From Wolbachia endosymbiont of Mansonella ozzardi (GTDB lineage: Bacteria > Pseudomonadota > Alphaproteobacteria > Rickettsiales > Anaplasmataceae), in NCBI RefSeq assembly GCF_020278625.1, contig NZ_JADAKK010000001.1, positions 8,689-37,481 of the forward strand: a DNA stretch of 28,793 nt. The letters run 5' to 3'. A program made the position numbers and the translations under genes. This document shows, in pieces, positions 18,862-26,362 of the stretch. The notes beneath the pieces are model-generated. The model was not told where the DNA came from, ran no database searches, and worked only from the letters and a program-made list of their open reading frames with translations. How positions within the stretch are numbered: position 1 is the stretch's first letter; every line of letters begins with the position of its first letter.

Positions 18862-21800
18862 ATGGTTGATGATAAGATTGCTTTGAACTTTGAGATAGAA
18901 AGAGGTGAGCCTATAGCAGGTCAATCCCACTTTTCTGCACGTGTAAAGCTTACAAATGAAAGCAAAAATCTTTTGCGCGAGAAGCTTGGCAGTACAGTTA
19001 AATTTGATAACCTGGATAGTTACTTAGATCTCAACCATGAGAATTTTTATATCTATTACAATAAATACGGTGGGTATTATGGTAGAGATGAGCTATATGT
19101 TAAAAATGATGATGGCAGATCTTTAACTTCTAACCTTCCACTTAATCACTACGGATTTTCAATGGAGCTATCATTTGGTGAAGGGGCAATCACAGACTAT
19201 GGCTTTTATCCTCTAGCTGTAATTTACAACCCAAGTTACTATGACAAGGCAAAAGAAAAAGTATTTGATGACCATGGTAAATTGTCACCAATTGCATCAA
19301 ATGTGTTAGATAACTTTCTAAGCAACGCAAACGGCTTAGCTACGCAAGACATACTTTTAAAGATACAAAATGAAATTGCTGAAAAAGAGGCAAAGCTAAT
19401 GAGGGAGAAAAAACAGGCGGAAGAAGAGTTAAATCAAAAGAACAAAGAATTAAAAGAACTTATAGAAAAAGATGAGATTAAAATGTTTAAAGTGATAAAA
19501 GGTCATGATATAGGTGATGGACGTTCAGCGGTAATTTTACAACCTGACGGGGAGAAAGGAAATAAGATACCTATCGATTCGAGTAAATACTATATAGCAA
19601 AATATAAACACCATCCAGAAAATGAAGATGTTGAATATTTGCATTTTATTGGCCCTAGAAATGATATGCTGGTTGATTATGAAGATTTATTTTTTGTGCT
19701 CAATCGAAGCTCCTACTCCGGCTTTGAAAGTGGGTTTTATTCAGCAGATGGGACCGATCCCCATAATTACGCCAAATATTTAAAGGATCGGTATTTGGGT
19801 GGTGACCAACTGTCTGAGAGATTGTCTAATGAGTTAGAGAAAGGCAGCAATCAGATAGATTCAGAAGTTATGCTTAACGGTCAACCTATGGACGAAGAAG
19901 TTATAGTAAAAAGTGAAGCCAAACCTAGAAAAAAAAGAGTAATTGAGGAGGGTGATAGTGATATGAAAGATAGTGATAACTCAGTAAACATTCAAGCAAA
20001 AAATGAGGACCAAAAATCAACTACCGTGGAGTTTCAAGAAAATTCTGTACTGCAGGAGTTAATAAAAAAGCTATTTCCAAATAAAGAGAATATAGTAATA
20101 AACGATGAGCTTACAATAGAAGTGAAATATGATGGGCTAACTAGTTACACACCTGATTATATAAAGCAGACTGTAAAAGATGCTTATGGTGCTTGGTCTG
20201 AAAATTTCTATTCACAAAAGAGTAATCATACTGGCCCCGTAAAATTGCAGCTTTATGTGCTGAAAAATTATGACGATTATAAAGCTTATATAAAGGAACT
20301 TTCAGGTGGTAAAGACCACAATGAATTATGGGGTGGTGGGACAGTAAGAGCACATAAAAATGACGGTACAATAGCAAAAACTTTTATTATTGGAGATATA
20401 AATAGCTTACTTTGTGCGAAGTCTAAAATTCTGATGGAAAAGATGAGCGATGCATTTCTTGAATATGCCACTGGCAATCTCAATGAAGTACCTGAAGTTT
20501 TACGTACTGGTATGAAGCTTTTCATGTGGAGCTATGATGCAGCTAAAAAAGAGAGCATTCGTGATATGCATTATACAAAAGAAGTATACGATAAAATGCA
20601 GGAATCTGGATACAACACACCCTACAAAATAGCTAGCATGACTAATAACTATAGAATGGCAGATTGCTTGGTAACATTCTTGCAAGAAAAACATCCTCAA
20701 TTTATCAAGCAATTGTTTATTACAACACCTTTTGGCAGAGCGCAAGCAATATCAGAATTCAAGCGTCTTTTAGATAACTCAGAAATTGAAAAAGAATTTA
20801 AGCAGTGGATGGATGTAAAAAGTGGGAATAAAACCGCCGCAGATCTTGTGCCAGATAGTGAAGTTATTACTTTCAGTAAACACAAACTTCAAATAAACTT
20901 AAAATACGATAATGAGGAATTAAACCATAGCAAGTTGAGTGGCATAAAAAATGCCATCGAGGGTACTATAAAAGATTTTGACTCAGTATTTGGCATTAAT
21001 AATTCTCAACCTTGGCACAATATATTAAATAAAATCAACGTCTTCATATTTAATACAAAGAGTGACTACGAAAGTTATCTGAAAGAATTGAGTATTGGTT
21101 ATCAAGGTAATTCTGGTTTGACGCTCCAGGGCCGCGGTTCAGATGTTCATGTTTATTTTTACTTGCAGAATGAGTTCAATGATTCATGTAAAACTTTAAA
21201 ACATGAATTGGGACACGCTTTAACCATCATTAATTCCTATTACGGCACGGGTAGTGTTTTACCTAAAGCTATGCATGAAGGAATTGCTAACTACATGGCA
21301 GGCTTGGGAAATGGTCAGTATGTTAATGATCACGGAGATAAAGAGGCCTTAATTGCAATAAGAAATAAAGATCTCAAGCCAGATAAAATACTGTGCAATA
21401 ATATTATGAATAATAAATGGGAGCATTATAACTCAGATACCGAACAAGTGATAAAATTTCTTGAAGATAAACACCCAGATATGATCGATAATTTGCTAAA
21501 GAGCCTCTCTACACACGGTACAAGTAAACCTCAAGGTAATAAATTAGTTGAGAATTTTTTGGCTAAATTGAAAGATTATGATCAAGAGTTTAAACAGTGG
21601 GTCAAGGTTCAATTGAGTGGTGAAGAGTACCTGAAGCGTGAACACGAAGTATCAAGTACGCAAGAGGATAAAGCTGAATACCCTACTAATGAGAAAAGAA
21701 AAAGGAGCAAAAGATCGCTAGAAGAAGATGAGGATAAACGGGAGGAAGTTGTCATAACAAGTGTTATATACAGTATGAAGGGTGACAAGGAGGAAGATTA

Positions 21801-22122
21801 TCCACAATACCCCTTAAAGATAAAAACAGGTGAACCTATTGAAATGGGGAAGTATAAAGTGAAACTACAAGTTACGTATGACGATGTGAAGAATTTTTGT
21901 GATATCGTACGTAACAAATACCATATGGGTAAAGAATATAACTATGAGCAAGTCATGGTTTTATATAATGAAATTGTTAGTCCAGCTCACAACCATCATT
22001 ACGAACCCTTTACTCTTGATAAAGCATATGTTGCTGATAATCATTTATTTATCAAAGATCAGGATTTTGGGACTTTAGATGATTTTAATGAGATGTTCTA
22101 TAAAAGTGATGAATTAGTGTAA
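18862..22122 (+). CDS. Large protein with tandem collagenase-like metallopeptidase modules (first inactive, second with HExxH...E)
   Basis: A 1,086-residue open frame starting at an ATG with a weak GTAGG site. Residues ~1-170 are an unrecognised beta-rich domain. Residues ~173-212 form a charged coiled coil (EKEAKLMREKKQAEEELNQK). Two related modules of about 250 residues follow. In module 2 (~695-920) HELGH (781-785) and Glu806 in MHEGIANYM form a gluzincin site of the type seen in M9 collagenases. The matching positions in module 1 (~410-660) read EKMSD (526-530) and T549, so that site is lost. Both modules share VFIFNTKSDYESYLKELS / LYVLKNYDDYKAYIKELS and end in EFKQWM or EFKQWV. Two basic clusters occur: KPRKKRV (354-360) and KRKRSKR (945-951). 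There is no evident signal peptide or membrane helix. The exact family is unknown; a host-directed effector is possible but inferred. Confidence 0.85.
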   Translation: MVDDKIALNFEIERGEPIAGQSHFSARVKLTNESKNLLREKLGSTVKFDNLDSYLDLNHENFYIYYNKYGGYYGRDELYVKNDDGRSLTSNLPLNHYGFSMELSFGEGAITDYGFYPLAVIYNPSYYDKAKEKVFDDHGKLSPIASNVLDNFLSNANGLATQDILLKIQNEIAEKEAKLMREKKQAEEELNQKNKELKELIEKDEIKMFKVIKGHDIGDGRSAVILQPDGEKGNKIPIDSSKYYIAKYKHHPENEDVEYLHFIGPRNDMLVDYEDLFFVLNRSSYSGFESGFYSADGTDPHNYAKYLKDRYLGGDQLSERLSNELEKGSNQIDSEVMLNGQPMDEEVIVKSEAKPRKKRVIEEGDSDMKDSDNSVNIQAKNEDQKSTTVEFQENSVLQELIKKLFPNKENIVINDELTIEVKYDGLTSYTPDYIKQTVKDAYGAWSENFYSQKSNHTGPVKLQLYVLKNYDDYKAYIKELSGGKDHNELWGGGTVRAHKNDGTIAKTFIIGDINSLLCAKSKILMEKMSDAFLEYATGNLNEVPEVLRTGMKLFMWSYDAAKKESIRDMHYTKEVYDKMQESGYNTPYKIASMTNNYRMADCLVTFLQEKHPQFIKQLFITTPFGRAQAISEFKRLLDNSEIEKEFKQWMDVKSGNKTAADLVPDSEVITFSKHKLQINLKYDNEELNHSKLSGIKNAIEGTIKDFDSVFGINNSQPWHNILNKINVFIFNTKSDYESYLKELSIGYQGNSGLTLQGRGSDVHVYFYLQNEFNDSCKTLKHELGHALTIINSYYGTGSVLPKAMHEGIANYMAGLGNGQYVNDHGDKEALIAIRNKDLKPDKILCNNIMNNKWEHYNSDTEQVIKFLEDKHPDMIDNLLKSLSTHGTSKPQGNKLVENFLAKLKDYDQEFKQWVKVQLSGEEYLKREHEVSSTQEDKAEYPTNEKRKRSKRSLEEDEDKREEVVITSVIYSMKGDKEEDYPQYPLKIKTGEPIEMGKYKVKLQVTYDDVKNFCDIVRNKYHMGKEYNYEQVMVLYNEIVSPAHNHHYEPFTLDKAYVADNHLFIKDQDFGTLDDFNEMFYKSDELV

Positions 22123-22194
22123 TATAAAGGGCTAGATTCAACTTGGTGGACGAGAATTAATTGATAAAGAAAGCTGATTCATATATTTTTATCT

Positions 22195-23058
22195 TCAAGA
22201 TTTCTTATCGAGCGTAAACATCAGCTCGTCCCATTCCCTTTTACCAATTCCGCTTCCTTCTTTAGTAACATTTTCTCCCTTAATTAATTTGCGGATTACT
22301 TCTAGACCTGTTCTTGAAATACAAACCGATTCTAAGCAATATTTAACGAAAGCGCTGTATGCCATTGGGACCCACTTCTTTATTATGTCCAGAATAACTT
22401 CTGCATAGACTCTAATTTCATACTGAGCATGCTTGTCAGCTCTAAGCTTCAAAAAATGAAAAAGGTTATTTAGATCTATCTTCCAATAAAATTGCGTGTA
22501 GTAATTAAGCATTAGATTGGTTCTAGCAATTTCTCTTGCAAGCCCCTGTTCAATAAATTTCTCATAATGAGAATATACTAAATTAGAGTCATTTGTCAGA
22601 GAATCTATTATTTCTTTCGATGTATGTGAGTCAAAAGCTTCACCACTGCCTTGTTTATTATTATCAGATTGTTTCGCAACCTGTTCTGGTTTCGGTATAT
22701 AAAATTCGTTATCAAGTATTGAATACCTTGCTGAATACTCATTCACATTTGCAGTTCTATGCCTTATCCATTGTCTTGCAACAAAAATTGGAAGTTTCAC
22801 GTGAAACTTAATTTCACACATCTCAAACGGAGTTGTGTGGTGATGTCTCATTAAATACTCTATAAGCGCTTCATCTTGGCTTATCTGCTTTGTTCCCTTT
22901 CCATAAGAAACACGAGCAGCTTGAACTATAGCGCTGTCAGATCCCATATAATCCACTACCCGAATAAACCCATGATCCAATACCTTATGCTCCTCGTATA
23001 GAATTTCATCTACTTCTTTTACTGTAATTCTCTTAGTTGAATAACGTTCCTCATTCAT
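22195..23058 (-). CDS. thyX: Flavin-dependent thymidylate synthase
   Basis: Makes dTMP from dUMP with FAD, NADPH and methylenetetrahydrofolate; it replaces ThyA in many Rickettsiales. The ThyX motif is [14 protein letters not shown] (residues 99-112), with Ala where many homologues have Ser at position 103. [16 protein letters not shown] and an Arg-containing C-terminal segment ([19 protein letters not shown]) are also typical. Its 287 residues are a usual length. The stop lies 72 bases from the end of the large protease-like gene, to which it is convergent. murA ends 9 bases from... its own start is followed upstream by murA on the same strand, suggesting an operon. Confidence 0.96.
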   Translation of the reverse strand: MNEERYSTKRITVKEVDEILYEEHKVLDHGFIRVVDYMGSDSAIVQAARVSYGKGTKQISQDEALIEYLMRHHHTTPFEMCEIKFHVKLPIFVARQWIRHRTANVNEYSARYSILDNEFYIPKPEQVAKQSDNNKQGSGEAFDSHTSKEIIDSLTNDSNLVYSHYEKFIEQGLAREIARTNLMLNYYTQFYWKIDLNNLFHFLKLRADKHAQYEIRVYAEVILDIIKKWVPMAYSAFVKYCLESVCISRTGLEVIRKLIKGENVTKEGSGIGKREWDELMFTLDKKS

Positions 23059-23067
23059 GAAATATCC

Positions 23068-24444
23068 TCAAGATGAAATGGAGATATCAGCTCCACACGA
23101 ATTTAGTTTTTCGTGCATTGCTTCATACCCTCTCCATAAATGATGTGAGTTATTTATTGTAGTTTCTCCACTAGCTACCAAAGAAGCAAGCACTAAAGCT
23201 GCCGTTGATCTTAAATCAGTAGCATATAGATTGGCTCCAGACAAGCTTTTTACTCCATTTATAATAGCTTTGCTTTTTTTGATGCTAATATTAGCACCCA
23301 ACTTTCTCAATTCATCTGAATGTGCAAATCTGCTTTTAAAAATGCTTTCTTCGATTACTGATACCCCATCAGCAACGCACATTGCAGACATCAGTTGTGG
23401 CTGCATATCACTAGGAAAGTTAGGGTATGAATCTGTTATAACATTAGCAGATTTAATAGAGCCATTTTTTTTAGAAATAGCAACACCTTTGCCATACAGC
23501 TCAACCACAGCTCCTATAGCCTCCAATTCATTTGCAATACATCTTATATCAGATAGATTTATTCCTTCTAACATCAATTTACCACCAGTTATTATGGCAG
23601 CTAGTGCATATGTGCCGGCTTCTATGCGATCTGGTATTATTTTGTGGACACATCCATTTAGTGTCTCAACTCCTTTTATTGTTATCAGACCTCTTGCAAA
23701 ATTCTTTGTCATCCAAGTAGCGTAACACTGGGATCCATCATAGATTCCAGCTTCATACACTGGAATGACATCAAAGAGATCTATTTTATTATCATGAATA
23801 TTAATATCAGCACCCATTTTCTTTAAGAACTCTATTAAATCTAGAACCTCTGGCTCTGTTGCAGCATTGTTTATTATTGTCATTCCTTCTGCAAGTGTTG
23901 CTGCCATTATTATGTTCTCCGTTGCACCAACACTTATTTTTTCAAATGTAATTTCTCTTCCTTGTAGCTTTCCTTTTACCGTTGCAATTATATTACAGCC
24001 GTCAATTTCAATTTTAGCCCCCATTTTTTCTAACGCTTTGATGTGCATGTCGACAGGGCGTTTTCCAATGTTGCACCCACCAGGAAATGCTGTTCTCGCC
24101 TTGCCGAATCTGCTGAGCATTGGACCTAGCATTAAAAAAGATGCTCGCAGTTTATTTGCAGTTTTATTTGGTATCACATGATTGTTAATATTGCTACAGT
24201 TAATTTCTAAAGTATGATTTGCTTTATAATCTCTGTTGTACATAAAGTTTACTTTTGCTCCGAGATTTTTGAGCAGCTCAGACATCAGATGCACATCAAT
24301 TAGATCGGGTACATTATGCAAAGTTACTGCAGAACTACTCAATAGGCTTGCTGCTGCTATTGGTAAAATAGCATTCTTTGAACCATTAACTTTAATTTTC
24401 CCAACTAAAGGTTTATGGTTATTCCTTACTAATATTTTATACAC
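23068..24444 (-). CDS. murA: UDP-N-acetylglucosamine 1-carboxyvinyltransferase with in-frame insertion
   Basis: Transfers enolpyruvate from PEP to UDP-GlcNAc, the first committed step of lipid II synthesis. Key residues are seen: K23 in GSKNAILPIAAAS, the catalytic C124 in FPGGCNIGKRPVDMHI, PDRIEAGTYALAA and DLRSTAALVLASL near the C-terminus. The protein has 458 residues against ~420-430 for the family. The excess is explained by about 33 residues (roughly 220-252, including VIPVYEAGIYDGSQCYATWM) inserted between GADINIHDN and LITIKGVETL. At the DNA level this block is palindromic (see the repeat entry). The frame is kept through it, so the enzyme may still work, with the insert in a surface loop. 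Confidence 0.96.
   Translation of the reverse strand: MYKILVRNNHKPLVGKIKVNGSKNAILPIAAASLLSSSAVTLHNVPDLIDVHLMSELLKNLGAKVNFMYNRDYKANHTLEINCSNINNHVIPNKTANKLRASFLMLGPMLSRFGKARTAFPGGCNIGKRPVDMHIKALEKMGAKIEIDGCNIIATVKGKLQGREITFEKISVGATENIIMAATLAEGMTIINNAATEPEVLDLIEFLKKMGADINIHDNKIDLFDVIPVYEAGIYDGSQCYATWMTKNFARGLITIKGVETLNGCVHKIIPDRIEAGTYALAAIITGGKLMLEGINLSDIRCIANELEAIGAVVELYGKGVAISKKNGSIKSANVITDSYPNFPSDMQPQLMSAMCVADGVSVIEESIFKSRFAHSDELRKLGANISIKKSKAIINGVKSLSGANLYATDLRSTAALVLASLVASGETTINNSHHLWRGYEAMHEKLNSCGADISISS
23689..23787 (-). repeat. Wolbachia-type palindromic element inserted in frame in murA
   Basis: About 99 bases inside murA that homologues should lack. The outer arms GTCATCCAAGT (23708-23718) and CACTGGAATGAC (23758-23769) are imperfect inverted repeats. 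An inner perfect 7-bp hairpin is ATTCCAG (23744-23750) with CTGGAAT (23760-23766). A piece of the same sequence occurs at 12557-12570. Short palindromic elements that insert in reading frames are known from Rickettsia and Wolbachia. Confidence 0.7.
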
Positions 24445-24774
24445 TTAATCAAACTAAATCTTACCGAATAAGTATAGTGAATTGGCAATAAAAGGCAAAC
24501 ATAGCATCTTGATGAGTAAGGTTATATAGTAAGCCAGAGTCAGATACTTCCCAGTTTCACTTGGCTTAAGGAATTTACCAAACAAGAAAAAAGGCAAAAA
24601 AAAACTAGTCAATATCTATTTTAGAACTTGGTGTTAATGCCTTATATGCTTGACAAGTAGCTGACCTTGGGGTTGTAAATACCTATAGCTTCATTAATTT
24701 AAGAGAGATGTTGAAGTTTGTCAAGCAGTTTTTTTGTGAAAAAAACGAAATTGGTTGAATTTTTAACTAATTAA
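24445..24774. other. Intergenic stretch upstream of murA
   Basis: No gene seen. The segment 24665-24735 (CTATAGCTTCATTAATTTAA then GTTTGTCAAGCAGTTTTTTT) resembles the outer ~70 bases of the dispersed repeat in minus orientation, so a truncated fifth copy is likely. The rest is AT-rich and unrecognised; the murA promoter should lie here. Confidence 0.4.
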
Positions 24775-25048
24775 AAACAAAAGAAACCCCGAAACGCGAG
24801 TTGTTTACTGTTCTCTCAAAAATTTGGCGTCCGGGTCTCTCTTACACCGCTTAATAAGCGAGGCTCAGCTAATGTAGACAAAAATTTATAAAGACATGCA
24901 GCGCCCATGCTGCAAAAACAAAACATAACAAGCCTTGCCTTATGCTGTGCTTTTGTTACCTAGTACAAGACTAAAGATAAATTTTAGGCTTAAAACACCC
25001 ATAACCTCGTTGTAGGGGGCTGGCACAGGCTGTCAAGTAGTTTTTTGT
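24775..25048 (-). repeat. Dispersed ~270-bp repeat, copy C
   Basis: Minus-oriented copy of the family at 1376, 12591 and 28521. It retains AAAAGAAACCCCG, AATTTATAAAGACATG and GCTGTCAAGTAGTTTTTTG, but its middle differs most from the others (GCGTCCGGGTCTCTCTTACA has no counterpart in copies A, B or D). With copy A it shares a further ~70 bases beyond the repeat, containing TTTTTTCCACTGTTGTCTAT and TCACTTTT (to about 25115). Confidence 0.72.
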
Positions 25049-25148
25049 TTTTGCGGATAACGTTATAAATTTTTTCCACTGTTGTCTATTCACTTTTCTG
25101 TATAGTGGGAATTGTTGTTAGCTACCAACTAACTTAAAGTTAAATATC

Positions 25149-25177
25149 TTGACATTTACTTAATACTATTATATAAT
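25149..25177 (+). promoter_or_regulatory. Consensus sigma-70 promoter of ssrA
   Basis: TTGACA (25149-25154), 17-base spacer, TATAAT (25172-25177): both boxes and the spacing match the consensus exactly. Transcription would begin near 25184, just before the acceptor half of the tmRNA. It is the strongest promoter seen in the window, fitting an abundant stable RNA. Confidence 0.88.
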
Positions 25178-25183
25178 GGCTAT

Positions 25184-25478
25184 GTGTATTTTATACACTA
25201 TGGCAATAAAATTACCTTGTAATAAGTGTGTTGGACCCGAGGGCAGTACTCGGCGCCTCCACCGTGTTTTTAATTTATATGGGGGTGAATAAGGATCGAC
25301 ATGCATAGTAAAGATGGTAACTTTGCTCGGTTAGATACCACCGTTAAGAGTTCGTAATTTAAATGCAAACGATAACTTTGCTGCTAACAGTAATGTAGCA
25401 TTAGCTGCTTAGTTTAGCACTATACTTCATTGCTACAAGCACGGCTCAGGGAACGCCGGGTAACAGAAGTTCCCCCAG
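25184..25478 (+). ncRNA. ssrA: Circularly permuted (two-piece) tmRNA
   Basis: tmRNA rescues stalled ribosomes and tags the unfinished protein for proteolysis. The order is permuted. The acceptor part comes first and ends in a T-arm-like CCGAG/CTCGG hairpin and CGCCTCCACC at 25263. A ~17-base spacer follows, to be removed. The coding part then starts at 25281 with GGGGGTGAATAAGGATCGAC. GGGGGTG pairs with CGCCTCC over 7 positions (two G-U) to rebuild the acceptor stem. The tag frame is 25365-25412: ANDNFAANSNVALAA then TAG. A GGGAAC/GTTCCC hairpin (25449-25474) closes the coding piece. Alphaproteobacterial tmRNA is known to be processed to two chains. The exact 5' and 3' limits are estimates. 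Confidence 0.95.
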
Positions 25479-25500
25479 AATTTACATGTACAAAACTTGT

Positions 25501-25938
25501 ATGGACAAAATAGATTATAAGAGATCGCTTAATTTCGCCAAGTTTCAAGTCATAAAAAAAGCTTTAGGTATCATATCGGGCAATAATTTCACTCCTCATT
25601 TAGAAATATTACTCTTCACTCATTTTAAAGGTGTTATCGTACCAGATTACTTAAGAAAGTCATACCCTACTCAAGTACTTATTATATTACAACATCAATT
25701 CTATGATTTAAAAATCTTTGAGGATAAATTTAGCGTAAGTTTGAGTTTTCGCGGAAAACAAGAGCAAATTACCGTTCCATTTTTTGCTATTAGTGAATTT
25801 CATGATAAAGTTTCAGGGGATATTTTAATATTTGACAAGATCAGTATCGATTCTGACAAAGAATATAACAGTGAAAAACGTACTGAAAACCCACTAAATG
25901 TCAGCGTTATATCCATAGACCAACTGCGTGATCAGTAG
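25501..25938 (+). CDS. sspB: SspB-like ClpXP adaptor (alphaproteobacterial type)
   Basis: The SspB adaptor binds ssrA-tagged proteins and delivers them to ClpXP. The core YPTQVLIILQHQFYDLKI, then FSVSLSFRGKQEQITVPFFA and ISEFHDKVS, is the alphaproteobacterial SspB fold. The start is taken at the ATG at 25501 (MDKIDYKRSLNFAKF); an in-frame ATG at 25486 would add five residues and lies just beyond the tmRNA. From 25501 the product has 145 residues. The gene begins about 20 bases after the tmRNA end, so read-through from the ssrA promoter could supply it. The acidic C-terminal tail used for ClpX docking is short here (VISIDQLRDQ). Confidence 0.88.
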   Translation: MDKIDYKRSLNFAKFQVIKKALGIISGNNFTPHLEILLFTHFKGVIVPDYLRKSYPTQVLIILQHQFYDLKIFEDKFSVSLSFRGKQEQITVPFFAISEFHDKVSGDILIFDKISIDSDKEYNSEKRTENPLNVSVISIDQLRDQ

Positions 25939-26082
25939 TTGCGAACCTAGCTTCGTGACATATGAGAGAGGAAAAAACTGGTCTAATCAAGTGATAAGCA
26001 TAGAGGAAGCATTACTTAAAGAGATTGATTTAGAATTCCTAAATATCTATCTTTATATATAATTTTCATGTAATGAACGTGC

Positions 26083-26358
26083 ATGCATCTAGTAATATAC
26101 TTATTCAACATGTTGTTTAATCTTTATAGCTTCATTCTAATATGTTGGGTTGCTTTAAATTGGCTGATTAAGTTTAATATAGTAAATATGTATAACGAAG
26201 TTGTGAGCAACATAATGCACACTTTGAACCGACTTACCCATCCACCACTAAAGGTTATCAGAAAGTATATACGACCATTCAACGGATTAGATCTATCTGT
26301 GATGATATTGCTAATAGCAATTCACTTTGTAAAATATACGATAAATTACTACTTTTAA
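26083..26358 (+). CDS. YggT-family membrane protein
   Basis: A 91-residue protein with two hydrophobic segments (about residues 3-30 and 70-90) separated by a conserved loop that contains HTLNRLTHPPLKVIRKYI and RPFNGLDLSVMILL. The TxPxLxPIRxxxPxxxGxDxSP-like loop is the hallmark of YggT proteins. Their function is not settled; links to cell division, osmotic response and thylakoid factor CCB3 have been reported for the family. ftsK starts 4 bases after its stop, so co-transcription is likely. The 144 bases before it hold nothing I recognise. Confidence 0.88.
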   Translation: MHLVIYLFNMLFNLYSFILICWVALNWLIKFNIVNMYNEVVSNIMHTLNRLTHPPLKVIRKYIRPFNGLDLSVMILLIAIHFVKYTINYYF

Positions 26359-26362
26359 GTAG

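Noticed and set aside
20141..20885. Several minus-strand frames inside the large gene
   Set aside because: Shadows of the 18862-22122 gene, without any recognisable domain.
23231..24448. Plus-strand frames opposite murA
   Set aside because: Antisense shadows of murA, whose own frame has clear catalytic motifs.
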